Made by a program: the position numbers and the translations under genes
Shown here: piece by piece, positions 1-6,207 of the stretch
Numbering within the stretch: position 1 is the first letter of the stretch
Layout: each line of letters opens with the position of its first letter
Assembly: GCA_030152585.1 (NCBI GenBank)
Contig: JASLJC010000059.1
Span: 1 to 7,145 of the forward strand
Source: Savagea sp.
GTDB taxonomy: Bacteria; Bacillota; Bacilli; Bacillales_A; Planococcaceae
Reading direction: 5' to 3'
DNA length: 7,145 bases
The notes under the pieces: model-generated
Told to the model about the DNA's origin: nothing
Database searches by the model: none
The model's input: the letters and a program-made list of their open reading frames with translations, nothing else

Positions 1-59
1 TTCGAACCTGTGACCCTCTGATTAAAAGTCAGATGCTCTACCAACTGAGCTAATGGCTC
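1..59 (-). tRNA. tRNA-Lys (anticodon UUU), 3' end cut off by the window
   Basis: Decodes AAA/AAG lysine codons. Read on the minus strand, the gene begins GAGCCAT at 59. It has a D arm (AGCTCAGTTGGTAGAGC) and a 5-bp anticodon stem TCTGA/TCAGA closing the loop CTTTTAA, whose middle triplet TTT is the anticodon. The T loop GTTCGAA is where the window ends, so the 3' half of the T stem, the acceptor 3' strand and any CCA are not visible. About 59 of roughly 76 bases are seen. It lies 5 bases downstream of tRNA-Glu and is presumably cotranscribed with it. Confidence 0.95.
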
Positions 60-64
60 TAAAA

Positions 65-139
65 TGGTGACCCCTACGGGACTCGAACCCGTGTTACCAC
101 CGTGAAAGGGTGGTGTCTTAACCGCTTGACCAAGGGGCC
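65..139 (-). tRNA. tRNA-Glu (anticodon UUC)
   Basis: Decodes GAA/GAG glutamate codons. The minus strand shows a full 75-nt cloverleaf: acceptor GGCCCCT pairs with AGGGGTC (one G-U pair), the anticodon stem CCACC/GGTGG closes the loop CTTTCAC with anticodon TTC, the T arm is ACGGG-GTTCGAG-CCCGT-like, and the 3' CCA is encoded (65-67). It is the first gene of a tRNA operon that continues with tRNA-Lys. It is preceded by a strong sigma-A-type promoter (175-203) and a leader of about 28 bases. Confidence 0.97.
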
Positions 140-146
140 TTGTTTT

Positions 147-166
147 TTCGGTTTCTCTTAACCGAA
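147..166 (-). other. Small hairpin in the tRNA leader
   Basis: A 7-bp perfect inverted repeat, TTCGGTT and AACCGAA on the minus strand, is separated by a 6-base loop. It lies between the inferred transcription start (about 168) and the first base of tRNA-Glu (139). It would fold in the 5' leader of the tRNA precursor. The stretch after it is A-rich rather than U-rich, so it is not an intrinsic terminator on this strand. A role in processing or in leader stability is only a guess. Confidence 0.5.
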
Positions 167-174
167 CGCTTACT

Positions 175-203
175 ATCATATAACATTCAATTTCGAATGT
201 CAA
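175..203 (-). promoter_or_regulatory. Sigma-A-type promoter of the tRNA operon
   Basis: On the minus strand the -35 element is TTGACA (198-203), a perfect match to consensus. A 17-base spacer (181-197) leads to the -10 element TATGAT (175-180), one mismatch from TATAAT. A start site near 168 would give a leader of about 28 bases before tRNA-Glu. Near-consensus elements with ideal spacing are what is expected for a stable-RNA operon. Confidence 0.9.
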
Positions 204-205
204 CA

Positions 206-227
206 ACTTTTTTCAAAAAAGTTTTTT
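206..227 (-). promoter_or_regulatory. UP-element-like A/T tract upstream of the tRNA promoter
   Basis: The minus strand reads six A, C, six T, G, six A, then GT, ending 2 bases before the -35 hexamer. This follows the published UP-element pattern (AAA, W/T tract, two free bases, AAAA) with one clear mismatch, and it sits at the expected -59 to -38 distance. UP elements bind the C-terminal domain of the RNA polymerase alpha subunit and boost rRNA and tRNA promoters. On the plus strand the same bases look like a weak hairpin with a T run, but no gene there would use it. Confidence 0.6.
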
Positions 228-228
228 T

Positions 229-288
229 CTTGTTAGAACGTCGTGTTCTCTCAAGCAACGTTTATAACTATACACGACGTTCTACAAG
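229..288. repeat. Long imperfect inverted repeat in the tex-tRNA gap
   Basis: The left arm CTTGTTAGAACGTCGTGT (229-246) pairs with the right arm ACACGACGTTCTACAAG (272-288). The pairing is perfect except for one extra T in the left arm, and the loop is 25 bases (247-271). As RNA on either strand it would form a stable stem of about 17 bp. No U tract follows on the minus strand, where tex ends 20 bases before it, so it is not a standard tex terminator. It directly abuts the UP-like tract of the tRNA promoter. The function is unknown; possibilities are a 3'-end stabilising stem for tex mRNA, a DNA-binding site or a small repeated element. Confidence 0.75.
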
Positions 289-307
289 ATTGCAAGCTTT
301 TTTTAAA

Positions 308-2449
308 TTATTTTTTCGGTTTTTTTCTCGTTAAACTAATTCGTCCTTTTTTAACGTCTACAGACTCGACCCAGACTGTAATAATATCGCCTGATGCAAC
401 GACTTCTAATGGATGTCGGACATATTGATCACTTAACTTTGAAATATGTACGAGACCATCTTCCGTAACACCGATATCGACGAATGCTCCAAAGTCAACA
501 ACGTTACGAACAGTTCCTTCTAATTCCATTCCTTCTTTTAAATCTTCAATAGAAAGTACGTTGGACTTTAAAGCAGGTTGTGGAAACTCATCTCGTGGAT
601 CTCGGGATGGTTGAAGAAGTATTGCAACAATATCTTCTAACGTTTCTCGTCCAATATTACTTTTTTCACTCCATTGGGCTAGCGGGATGTCTTGCAAGAC
701 ACTTGCACGTTCTGTTCCGATATCTTCTTTCGTAAGTTGACCGACTTGAAGAAGTGCTTCAGCTACTTCATAACTTTCAGGGTGAATGCCTGTTTGGTCA
801 AGTCGCTCTTCACCGTCTCGAATACGTAAAAAACCTATTGCTTGTTCGTATGTCTTTGCACCGAGACGTTTTACTTTCTTTAATTGCGTTCGATTCGTAA
901 ACGCTCCGTTTGATTCACGGTAATCTACAATGTTTTCTGCAACTGTTTTGGACAACCCTGAAATATAACGTAACAACGATACCGAAGCTGTATTAACATC
1001 TACACCTACTCGGTTAACGACAGTTTCGACGACGAATGCTAGTGCTTCTTTCAAATCGTTCGCTTTGACGTCGTGTTGATATTGTCCTACGCCGAGTGAT
1101 TCAGGATCAATTTTGACAAGTTCGGCTAACGGATCTTGTAATCGACGTGCAATAGAAACCGCGCTTCTTTCTTCTACTTGTAAATCCGGAAATTCTCGAC
1201 GTGCTTCTTCTGATGCTGAATAAACACTTGCTCCCGCTTCGTTTACAATGACATAACCAGTATGAAGTTCGTGACGTTGAATCATCTCAGCGACAAATTG
1301 TTCTGTTTCACGTGAAGCCGTACCATTTCCGATAGCAATAATCGGTTCTTCGTAAGTTCGGACGAGTTCGACGAATATTTTTTCAGCTTCTTTTCTTTTT
1401 CCTTCTCCAGTATGAGGATACATCCGTTCAATTTTTTGTAAGGAGCCGAGCGCGTCGACAACTGCCATTTTACATCCTGTTCGAAATGCAGGATCAATAC
1501 TTAATACCGTCTGTCCTCGTAAAGGAGGTTGTAATAATAAACTACGAACATTTTCAGCGAAAACGTGAATCGCTTGTTTTTCGGCTTCTTCTGTTCGTTT
1601 CGTTCGAATTTCGCGTTCTACAGACGGAAGTAATAACCGCTTTATGCCATCTTCAACTGCACGACGTAACGACTTTTTCGTTTCATTTTGAGTTCCTTCT
1701 ATATATAGTCGTTCAATTCGGTCTATGATTTGTTGTTCTGGAAATTGAATCGCTACACGTAATACGTTTTCTTTTTCTCCTCGATTCATCGCTAATACCC
1801 GATGATGGGCTACATGACGAATCGGTTCTTCATATTCATAATAATTGGCATACCGTTCTTTCGGATCTGTAGCATCTTTTTTCTTCGTAGCCATCCAAAT
1901 CCCTTTTTGTTGACCGAGTTGGCGGGCGATTTGTCGACTTCGTTGGTCGTCAGCTACTTGTTCGGCAACAATATCTTCAGCTCCTTGTATAGCTTCTTCT
2001 ATCGTATGTACACCTTTTTCTTCATTGATGTACCGTTTTAACGTTTGTTCGGTTACCTCTTCCCGTCGGAGCCAGGCTTTTGCAATCGGTTCTAATCCTT
2101 TTTCAATAGCATCCGTCGCTCGTGTACGACGTTTTTTACGATACGGACGATAAATATCTTCTACTTGTTGAAGTTGTGTCGCTCGGTTCAAAGCTTCAGC
2201 AATACTATCTGTCCATTTTTCTTGTTCTTCGATTGCAGCACGAACTTCTTCTTTCCGCGTCGCTAATTGTTCTGCGTAAGCATGTGCTTTTTCAATCGCT
2301 TTAATTTGGACTTCATCCATTGAGCCTGTTTGTTCTTTTCGATAACGGGCAATAAATGGGACTGTGTTTCCTTCTTTTAATAATGCAACGACTTGTTTCA
2401 CTTGATGTTTCGGGAGCTGTAATTGCTTCGCTACTTGTGAAATAAACAT
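308..2449 (-). CDS. tex: Tex family RNA-binding transcription accessory protein
   Basis: A cytoplasmic nucleic-acid-binding protein of 713 residues, close to the 719 I recall for the B. subtilis homologue YdcI. In order it has the helical Tex N-terminal region (about 1-200), a YqgF/RNase H-like fold (from about 320, around VLSIDPAFRTGCKMAVVDAL), tandem helix-hairpin-helix segments (about 490-560, with RVGVDVNTAS and SGLSKTVAENIV) and a C-terminal S1 domain (about 640-708, GTVRNVVDFGAFVDIGV). It ends in a basic tail, RKKPKK. Tex proteins are linked to transcription and RNA metabolism, and their exact reaction is unsettled. I chose ATG at 2449 because AAAGGAAG stands 6-8 bases upstream and the protein then starts MFISQVAKQL, typical of the family. 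An in-frame GTG at 2476 has no ribosome binding site. It lies downstream of the sigma-B operon terminator, and I see no convincing promoter of its own. Confidence 0.95.
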   Translation of the reverse strand: MFISQVAKQLQLPKHQVKQVVALLKEGNTVPFIARYRKEQTGSMDEVQIKAIEKAHAYAEQLATRKEEVRAAIEEQEKWTDSIAEALNRATQLQQVEDIYRPYRKKRRTRATDAIEKGLEPIAKAWLRREEVTEQTLKRYINEEKGVHTIEEAIQGAEDIVAEQVADDQRSRQIARQLGQQKGIWMATKKKDATDPKERYANYYEYEEPIRHVAHHRVLAMNRGEKENVLRVAIQFPEQQIIDRIERLYIEGTQNETKKSLRRAVEDGIKRLLLPSVEREIRTKRTEEAEKQAIHVFAENVRSLLLQPPLRGQTVLSIDPAFRTGCKMAVVDALGSLQKIERMYPHTGEGKRKEAEKIFVELVRTYEEPIIAIGNGTASRETEQFVAEMIQRHELHTGYVIVNEAGASVYSASEEARREFPDLQVEERSAVSIARRLQDPLAELVKIDPESLGVGQYQHDVKANDLKEALAFVVETVVNRVGVDVNTASVSLLRYISGLSKTVAENIVDYRESNGAFTNRTQLKKVKRLGAKTYEQAIGFLRIRDGEERLDQTGIHPESYEVAEALLQVGQLTKEDIGTERASVLQDIPLAQWSEKSNIGRETLEDIVAILLQPSRDPRDEFPQPALKSNVLSIEDLKEGMELEGTVRNVVDFGAFVDIGVTEDGLVHISKLSDQYVRHPLEVVASGDIITVWVESVDVKKGRISLTRKKPKK

Positions 2450-2506
2450 TGTAGACTTCCTTTCTATTTGATTCACGTTTAGAGTATCGATTTTTTACAC
2501 ATAATA

Positions 2507-2533
2507 AAAACCTGATTAAAATGATCAGGTTTT
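2507..2533 (-). terminator. Intrinsic terminator of the sigma-B operon
   Basis: Ten bases downstream of the rsbX stop codon, the minus strand has a perfect 10-bp inverted repeat, AAAACCTGAT and ATCAGGTTTT, with a 7-base loop. The run TTTTT then TATTATG follows. The A- and T-rich ends are symmetric, so it could also stop plus-strand transcription, although no plus-strand gene is present. It separates the sigB operon from tex. Confidence 0.85.
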
Positions 2534-2542
2534 ATCTTTTCA

Positions 2543-3136
2543 CTATAACATTTCCGCTGCGACAAACGTAGCGTCATCATTTCGATCGACTCGATCACAT
2601 AATTGCATTGCTAATCGAGCAGCACTATAACTTTGTTCCAAATGTTTTTTTGGACTTTTCATTATAATACCATCCGAATGGATAAAAAACATCGCTCCGC
2701 TTTCATACGTATACCGTTCTACCCGCGGACGAAACGGTTTTCCGGATAAATATCCTTGTTCGGGCAAAGGATATATCATCGTCCCATCTGGATTTCGAAC
2801 GTACAGTCGAACATTTCCAACACCGCTCGTTTCAACTTCTTTCGTTTTCCAGCTCATTTTAACGAGCGTAACGGCTGCGCCTCGTTTTCCTTTCATTGCA
2901 TTGTTACAACGATGCATTAAATCGTAAACGGACTCTTCTTTATACTCGCGTAAAATATGACGGATCGAATGCGATGATTTCGCTGCTTCTGGTCCATTTC
3001 CGAGCCCATCCGCAATAGCGATTAAAATACCTTCTGATGTTAATGTCACAACATATGCATCGCCCGATATGTCGTTTCCTTTTTTCATCAATTCGTAAGC
3101 ATATACTTTTATGGCGTCACTTTCGTATTTTTCCAC
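2543..3136 (-). CDS. rsbX: RsbX, PP2C-type serine/threonine phosphatase (sigma-B feedback)
   Basis: A manganese-dependent PP2C/SpoIIE-like phosphatase that removes phosphate from RsbS (and RsbR) and so returns the stressosome to its resting, RsbT-binding state. At 197 residues it matches the roughly 199 of B. subtilis RsbX. Metal-binding and family motifs are visible: SGDAY (24-28), ADGLGNG (42-48), the conserved stretch NNAMKGKRGA (78-87), GNVR (107-110), YLSGKP (129-134), SDG (154-156) and NDDAT (186-190). The start is GTG at 3136, with GGAG 5 bases upstream. That GTG overlaps the sigB stop by one base (TAGTG), suggesting translational coupling. It is the last gene of the operon, made from the same sigma-B-dependent transcript as sigB, which gives negative feedback. 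Confidence 0.96.
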   Translation of the reverse strand: MEKYESDAIKVYAYELMKKGNDISGDAYVVTLTSEGILIAIADGLGNGPEAAKSSHSIRHILREYKEESVYDLMHRCNNAMKGKRGAAVTLVKMSWKTKEVETSGVGNVRLYVRNPDGTMIYPLPEQGYLSGKPFRPRVERYTYESGAMFFIHSDGIIMKSPKKHLEQSYSAARLAMQLCDRVDRNDDATFVAAEML

Positions 3137-3936
3137 TAATACTCCATACTTTCTGACGTTAAAATAGCTTCACGCAACTTTTTGATCGCTTTTCTTTGTA
3201 ATCGAGATACGTGCATTTGTGAAATCCCAAGTAGTTCGCCCGTTTCTTTTTGACTCAGTTGTTCTACGTATGTATATTGCAAAATATACTTTTCACGCTC
3301 GCTTAATACGTCTAAAGCGCTTGCTACGAGCATCCTTTGATCCGTCGTTTCATATCCACTATCTTGTGAACCAACTAAATCCATTAACGTCACCGTACCG
3401 CCTTCTGAATCCGCGTCTAGTTTATAATCCATCGATAAAGAATGATAACTACGTCCCATCTCCATCGATTCCAGCACTTCTTCTTCTGTATAGTCGATAT
3501 GTTGCGCAATTTCTTCAACTGTCGGAGAACGTTGCAATTCTACCGTTAATTCTTCTACCGCTTTTTTAATTTTGGGACCGAGTTCTTTAATACGGCGCGG
3601 TACGTGAACGTCCCACGTTTTATCCCGTAAAAATCGTTTAATTTCACCGATAATTGTCGGCACGGCAAATGCTTCAAATGTTCGTCCTTTTTCTGGGTCG
3701 AAACGACGAATCGCTCCGAGTAATCCGAGCATCCCGACTTGCGCTAAATCTTCATGATATTGTTTGCCGTACGAATATTTCCGTGCTAATGAATGGACGA
3801 GTCGTTCATAATTTAAAACGAGTTGTGTTTGTGCTTCTTCATCTTCATTTTGTTGATAACGACGAATCCATTCTTGCACTTCTTCTTGCGTTGCAATTGG
3901 ACGTTTTGAACTAGAAGACTGCTTGTTCGCTGGCAT
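3136..3936 (-). CDS. sigB: RNA polymerase sigma factor SigB (general stress)
   Basis: An alternative sigma factor of the SigB/SigF/SigG group that directs RNA polymerase to general stress genes. Region 2 spans about 35-105, including the core-binding and -10 recognition stretch FEAFAVPTIIGEIKRFLRDK, followed by VHVPRRIKELGPKIK in region 3. Region 4 ends in a helix-turn-helix (about 227-246, QKETGELLGISQMHVSRLQR) that reads the -35 element. I place the start at ATG 3936 (266 residues) because GAGG at 3945-3948 is then 8 bases away. The upstream in-frame ATG at 3942 would leave only 2 bases and add Met-Lys. The gene begins inside the 3' end of rsbW (26-base overlap), so anti-sigma and sigma are translationally linked. 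RsbW holds the protein inactive in unstressed cells. Confidence 0.97.
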   Translation of the reverse strand: MPANKQSSSSKRPIATQEEVQEWIRRYQQNEDEEAQTQLVLNYERLVHSLARKYSYGKQYHEDLAQVGMLGLLGAIRRFDPEKGRTFEAFAVPTIIGEIKRFLRDKTWDVHVPRRIKELGPKIKKAVEELTVELQRSPTVEEIAQHIDYTEEEVLESMEMGRSYHSLSMDYKLDADSEGGTVTLMDLVGSQDSGYETTDQRMLVASALDVLSEREKYILQYTYVEQLSQKETGELLGISQMHVSRLQRKAIKKLREAILTSESMEY

Positions 3937-4384
3937 CTTCATCGCCTCTTTCTTTGTCGAGGTATTTCGTCATGAAAACAGTAACTCCCTCCTCATGACT
4001 AAATCTCACTTCATCCATGAGTGCCTCCATTAAATACAATCCTAAACCGCCTTCGCGTAAGACGTCGGCTTCTACTTTTCCTTCATATGGTCCTACTTGA
4101 GCACGTACCGATTCAAAGTCAAAACTTTGTCCTTGATCGGCGACCATAATTTCTAATCGATCTGTAAATATACCGCAACCGATGACGACTTCTCCGTCTC
4201 CATTTTCGGTATAAGCATGTTCGACTGCATTCGTCACAGCTTCACTCGTTGCGATTTTTAAATCTTCTATCGCTTCGTACGAAAAACCGATTCGGCTTGC
4301 AATACCAGATAAAGCGAGTCGTGCAATACTAATATATTGTGCTTTTGCAGGCAACTTTACTTCCACGTATTCATATTGTTGCAT
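3911..4384 (-). CDS. rsbW: RsbW, anti-sigma-B factor and serine kinase
   Basis: Binds and silences sigma-B, and phosphorylates RsbV on serine with ATP; the ATP/ADP balance and free RsbV decide which partner it holds. The protein has 157 residues (B. subtilis about 160) and one GHKL/HATPase fold. The N box is EAVTNAVEHA with Asn52, the G1 box is DQG (83-85) and the G2 box is EGGLGLYL (111-118). Residues KIATSEAVTNA and LMEALMDEVR are strongly family-like. ATG at 4384 overlaps the rsbV stop by one base (TAATG), with GAGG 7 bases upstream. The 3' end overlaps the start of sigB. This arrangement favours balanced synthesis of RsbV, RsbW and sigma-B. Confidence 0.97.
   Translation of the reverse strand: MQQYEYVEVKLPAKAQYISIARLALSGIASRIGFSYEAIEDLKIATSEAVTNAVEHAYTENGDGEVVIGCGIFTDRLEIMVADQGQSFDFESVRAQVGPYEGKVEADVLREGGLGLYLMEALMDEVRFSHEEGVTVFMTKYLDKERGDEDASEQAVF
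3945..3948 (-). promoter_or_regulatory. Ribosome binding site deciding the sigB start
   Basis: GAGG (within AAAGAGG) on the minus strand lies inside rsbW. It is 8 bases from ATG 3936 but only 2 from ATG 3942, which favours the shorter sigB reading frame. Confidence 0.6.
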
Positions 4385-4713
4385 TAGTTATCCTCTCTTT
4401 CTAGTCGTTCAATGTCGATGACTTCGTTTAACCCTGTAATTTCAAATAAACGGTAAAGTCGATCATTTAACGCGACAATTCGTAATTGGCCATTTGCCGC
4501 TTTTACTTTTTTGTAAAACCCGACAAAAACACCTAAGCCTGTACTATCCATATACGATACATCGTTTACATGAACAACGATTTCCGTCTGTTCTGTTACA
4601 TCTACTTCAGCGAGCGCTTCTTTTAATTGCGGCGCTGTATAAGCATCAATCTCTCCTGCTAGTTGAAAATCGTAACGTAATGATTGTTGTTGTACTTGTA
4701 TTGTTAAATCCAT
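4384..4713 (-). CDS. rsbV: RsbV, anti-anti-sigma factor (STAS domain)
   Basis: The unphosphorylated form binds RsbW and frees sigma-B; RsbW inactivates it by phosphorylation and RsbU reactivates it. It is a single STAS domain of 109 residues, the same length as B. subtilis RsbV. The phosphorylation motif YMDSTGLGVFVG is intact, with Ser57 (codon 4543-4545) as the expected target, matching Ser56 of B. subtilis. AGEIDAYTAP (19-28) is the conserved N-terminal strand and helix. I start it at ATG 4713, with GGAG 4 bases upstream. A longer reading from TTG 4731 lacks a binding site and adds residues absent from the family. It is the first gene behind the internal sigma-B promoter. Confidence 0.96.
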   Translation of the reverse strand: MDLTIQVQQQSLRYDFQLAGEIDAYTAPQLKEALAEVDVTEQTEIVVHVNDVSYMDSTGLGVFVGFYKKVKAANGQLRIVALNDRLYRLFEITGLNEVIDIERLEREDN

Positions 4714-4752
4714 CGTTCTCCGCACCCCCAAAATATGAAAATCTTTTCTTAT

Positions 4753-4777
4753 TTACCCGCTTTCATCAATCTTAAAC
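4753..4777 (-). promoter_or_regulatory. Sigma-B-dependent promoter of rsbV-rsbW-sigB-rsbX
   Basis: The minus strand shows -35 GTTTAA (4772-4777), a 13-base spacer (4759-4771) and -10 GGGTAA (4753-4758). The sigma-B consensus is GTTTAA, 12-14 bases, GGGTAT, so only the last base differs. It begins 4 bases after the rsbU stop codon and would start RNA near 4746, about 33 bases before rsbV. B. subtilis has the same autoregulatory promoter at this place. It lets active sigma-B amplify its own regulators and itself. Confidence 0.9.
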
Positions 4778-4780
4778 CAT

Positions 4781-5782
4781 TTATTGTTTTTTTAAGACGA
4801 CGAGCGTAAAATCGTCACGTAATTTAAATCCTTGCATTTGCATAATTTTATCGTACATCGTACTGGCAATCTGTTGCGCTGACATTTCTCGTACGTCGTA
4901 GATAAACTGTTGCAATGCTTCATCACTCACAAATTCATCTTCTACTTTTACTTCGGTTACGCCGTCGGTCATAATGGCGACGAAATCTCCACTTTGTAAA
5001 ACGACTTCTTTTTCTTCGTAAATGACTTCAGACATCACACCGAGCAACAGCCCTTGGGCATCGAGTAGTTGGATACGATCCGTTTCTTTTCGATAAAGTA
5101 ATGCCGGTTCATGTCCTGCCGAACCGTATGTTAACGTCGATGTCTTTTTATCATACACACCGTAAAACATTGAAATGAACATCATATCTGAAATACTTTT
5201 TTCGACGATACGATTAATTAATGTTAAAACGTTGTGCGGTTGTGTTTCTTCTTCTGTCACACTATCCATTCCGAATTTAATCATCGACATGCAAAGGGCT
5301 GCTGGTATCCCTTTTCCAATGACATCTGCAACAGCAACGCTTGCTAAATCATCTCCGTGCGCCGCAAAATAAACGTAGTCTCCACTCATTTGATTCGCCG
5401 CTTCGGATACATAACCGATATCTACACCTTCTACATGAGGCGTCGGTGTTTTTAATAATGTCCGTTGTACGTTCGATGCGACACTAATTTCAAGTTGTAA
5501 CTCTTCACGTTTCTTCAACATACTTTTATGCTCTTGTAGTGCTAAACCGTAATGAATCATCATTTCGATCAAAAAGTCGTACGAATCTTTCACTTCTTTC
5601 GGAAGTGTTGGAGATGCTTGTAAATGTGCATCTTTATGCATACTCACGACATCTTCTGGCGCAATTTCAGTCTCGATAAACTTTCGACTAAATTGTTGAG
5701 CATAATACAATGACTTCTCATTTTGATTTTCTAAATATTGACGAAGTAACTGTTCATATTGTTTTTGTAATGAGGCTTTCAT
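4781..5782 (-). CDS. rsbU: RsbU, PP2C-type phosphatase that activates RsbV
   Basis: Removes phosphate from RsbV when bound by RsbT, passing environmental stress signals to the partner switch. The N-terminal helical domain (about 1-85), which in the family binds RsbT, is followed by a linker helix (about 86-112) and a PP2C/SpoIIE phosphatase domain (about 115-333). Metal and active-site motifs are present: MSGDY (132-136), ADVIGKGIPAALCMSMIK (152-169), AGHEP (222-226), TDGVTE (272-277) and DDFTLVVL (323-330). It has 333 residues, against 335 in B. subtilis. Two adjacent ATG codons occur (5785, 5782). I prefer 5782 because AGGAGG is then 5 bases away rather than 2. The gene lies 18 bases after rsbT and is the last gene before the internal sigma-B promoter. 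Confidence 0.96.
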   Translation of the reverse strand: MKASLQKQYEQLLRQYLENQNEKSLYYAQQFSRKFIETEIAPEDVVSMHKDAHLQASPTLPKEVKDSYDFLIEMMIHYGLALQEHKSMLKKREELQLEISVASNVQRTLLKTPTPHVEGVDIGYVSEAANQMSGDYVYFAAHGDDLASVAVADVIGKGIPAALCMSMIKFGMDSVTEEETQPHNVLTLINRIVEKSISDMMFISMFYGVYDKKTSTLTYGSAGHEPALLYRKETDRIQLLDAQGLLLGVMSEVIYEEKEVVLQSGDFVAIMTDGVTEVKVEDEFVSDEALQQFIYDVREMSAQQIASTMYDKIMQMQGFKLRDDFTLVVLKKQ

Positions 5783-5787
5783 CATAT

Positions 5788-5793
5788 CCTCCT
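5788..5793 (-). promoter_or_regulatory. Ribosome binding site deciding the rsbU start
   Basis: AGGAGG on the minus strand stands 5 bases before ATG 5782 and 2 bases before ATG 5785, favouring the second of the two tandem ATG codons. Confidence 0.65.
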
Positions 5794-5800
5794 TTACTAC

Positions 5801-6205
5801 TTATTCGCGTAACCACTTAATCGCTGTAATTGTCGTTCCTTCTCCGACAGCTGTTTCGACTTCGAACTCGTCTACGAGACGACGTACACCAGGCATACCT
5901 GCCCCTAATCCCCCCGATGTCGTGTAACCATCTTCTAATACTTGTCGAATATCTGCAATTCCGGGGCCATCGTCTTGGGCAACGATGTGAATACCGATTC
6001 GTTCGTGCTTTTCGATCCGTGTTACGCTCACGATACCTGCCCCTGCGTACAAATAAATATTACGAGCGAGTTCGCTAATCGCAGTCGTAATTCGCGCTTG
6101 GTCGACGGTACCAAAACCGATTTCTTTCGCGACATCGCGCCCGAGTTGCCTCGCCGCTACGACGTCCCATTCTGTATAAATGTTTACAGAAGACTGTTCT
6201 GTCAT
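5801..6205 (-). CDS. rsbT: RsbT, stressosome serine/threonine kinase and RsbU activator
   Basis: A GHKL-fold kinase held by the RsbR-RsbS stressosome. After stress it phosphorylates both scaffold proteins, is released and activates RsbU. It has 134 residues (B. subtilis 133). The N box is SELARNIYLYAG with Asn49, the G1 box is DDGPGI with Asp78 (the catalytic-site aspartate in B. subtilis numbering), and the G2 box is SGGLGAGMPG (97-106). The in-frame GTG at 6208 and ATG at 6205 are adjacent. I choose ATG 6205 because GGAGG is then 7 bases upstream and the residue numbers match B. subtilis exactly. The rsbS stop is 2 bases upstream, indicating tight coupling. Confidence 0.96.
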   Translation of the reverse strand: MTEQSSVNIYTEWDVVAARQLGRDVAKEIGFGTVDQARITTAISELARNIYLYAGAGIVSVTRIEKHERIGIHIVAQDDGPGIADIRQVLEDGYTTSGGLGAGMPGVRRLVDEFEVETAVGEGTTITAIKWLRE

Positions 6206-6207
6206 CA

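Noticed and set aside
205..223. Plus-strand hairpin of two 9-base A/T arms followed by a T run, as a terminator.
   Set aside because: The stem is almost all A-T with a one-base loop, no plus-strand gene needs it, and the position fits an UP-like element of the tRNA promoter better.
235..249. AGAAC-N5-GTTCT as a LexA (SOS) box.
   Set aside because: The Bacillus LexA site has GAAC-N4-GTTC. The 5-base centre here does not fit, and the motif is part of the larger inverted repeat.
140..334. A 64-codon plus-strand reading frame across the tRNA promoter and tex 3' end.
   Set aside because: It overlaps the promoter, UP-like tract and inverted repeat. Its phenylalanine-rich product reflects T tracts, and it has no clear ribosome binding site.
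1282..1497. A 71-codon minus-strand frame inside tex.
   Set aside because: It is an out-of-frame shadow in the middle of a well-recognised tex coding sequence, with a low-complexity product.
1795..1800. GGGTAT on the minus strand within tex as a sigma-B -10 element.
   Set aside because: No GTTT-like -35 element is found 12-15 bases upstream, and it lies in the middle of a gene.
2482..2506. TACTCT with a T-rich -35 as a tex promoter.
   Set aside because: The -35 match is poor at 17 or 18 bases spacing, so I could not support it.
3219..3569. Plus-strand reading frame of 116 codons opposite sigB (and others like it opposite tex, rsbW, rsbT).
   Set aside because: These mirror the codon pattern of the real genes on the other strand. 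They have no family resemblance and no promoter or ribosome binding site.
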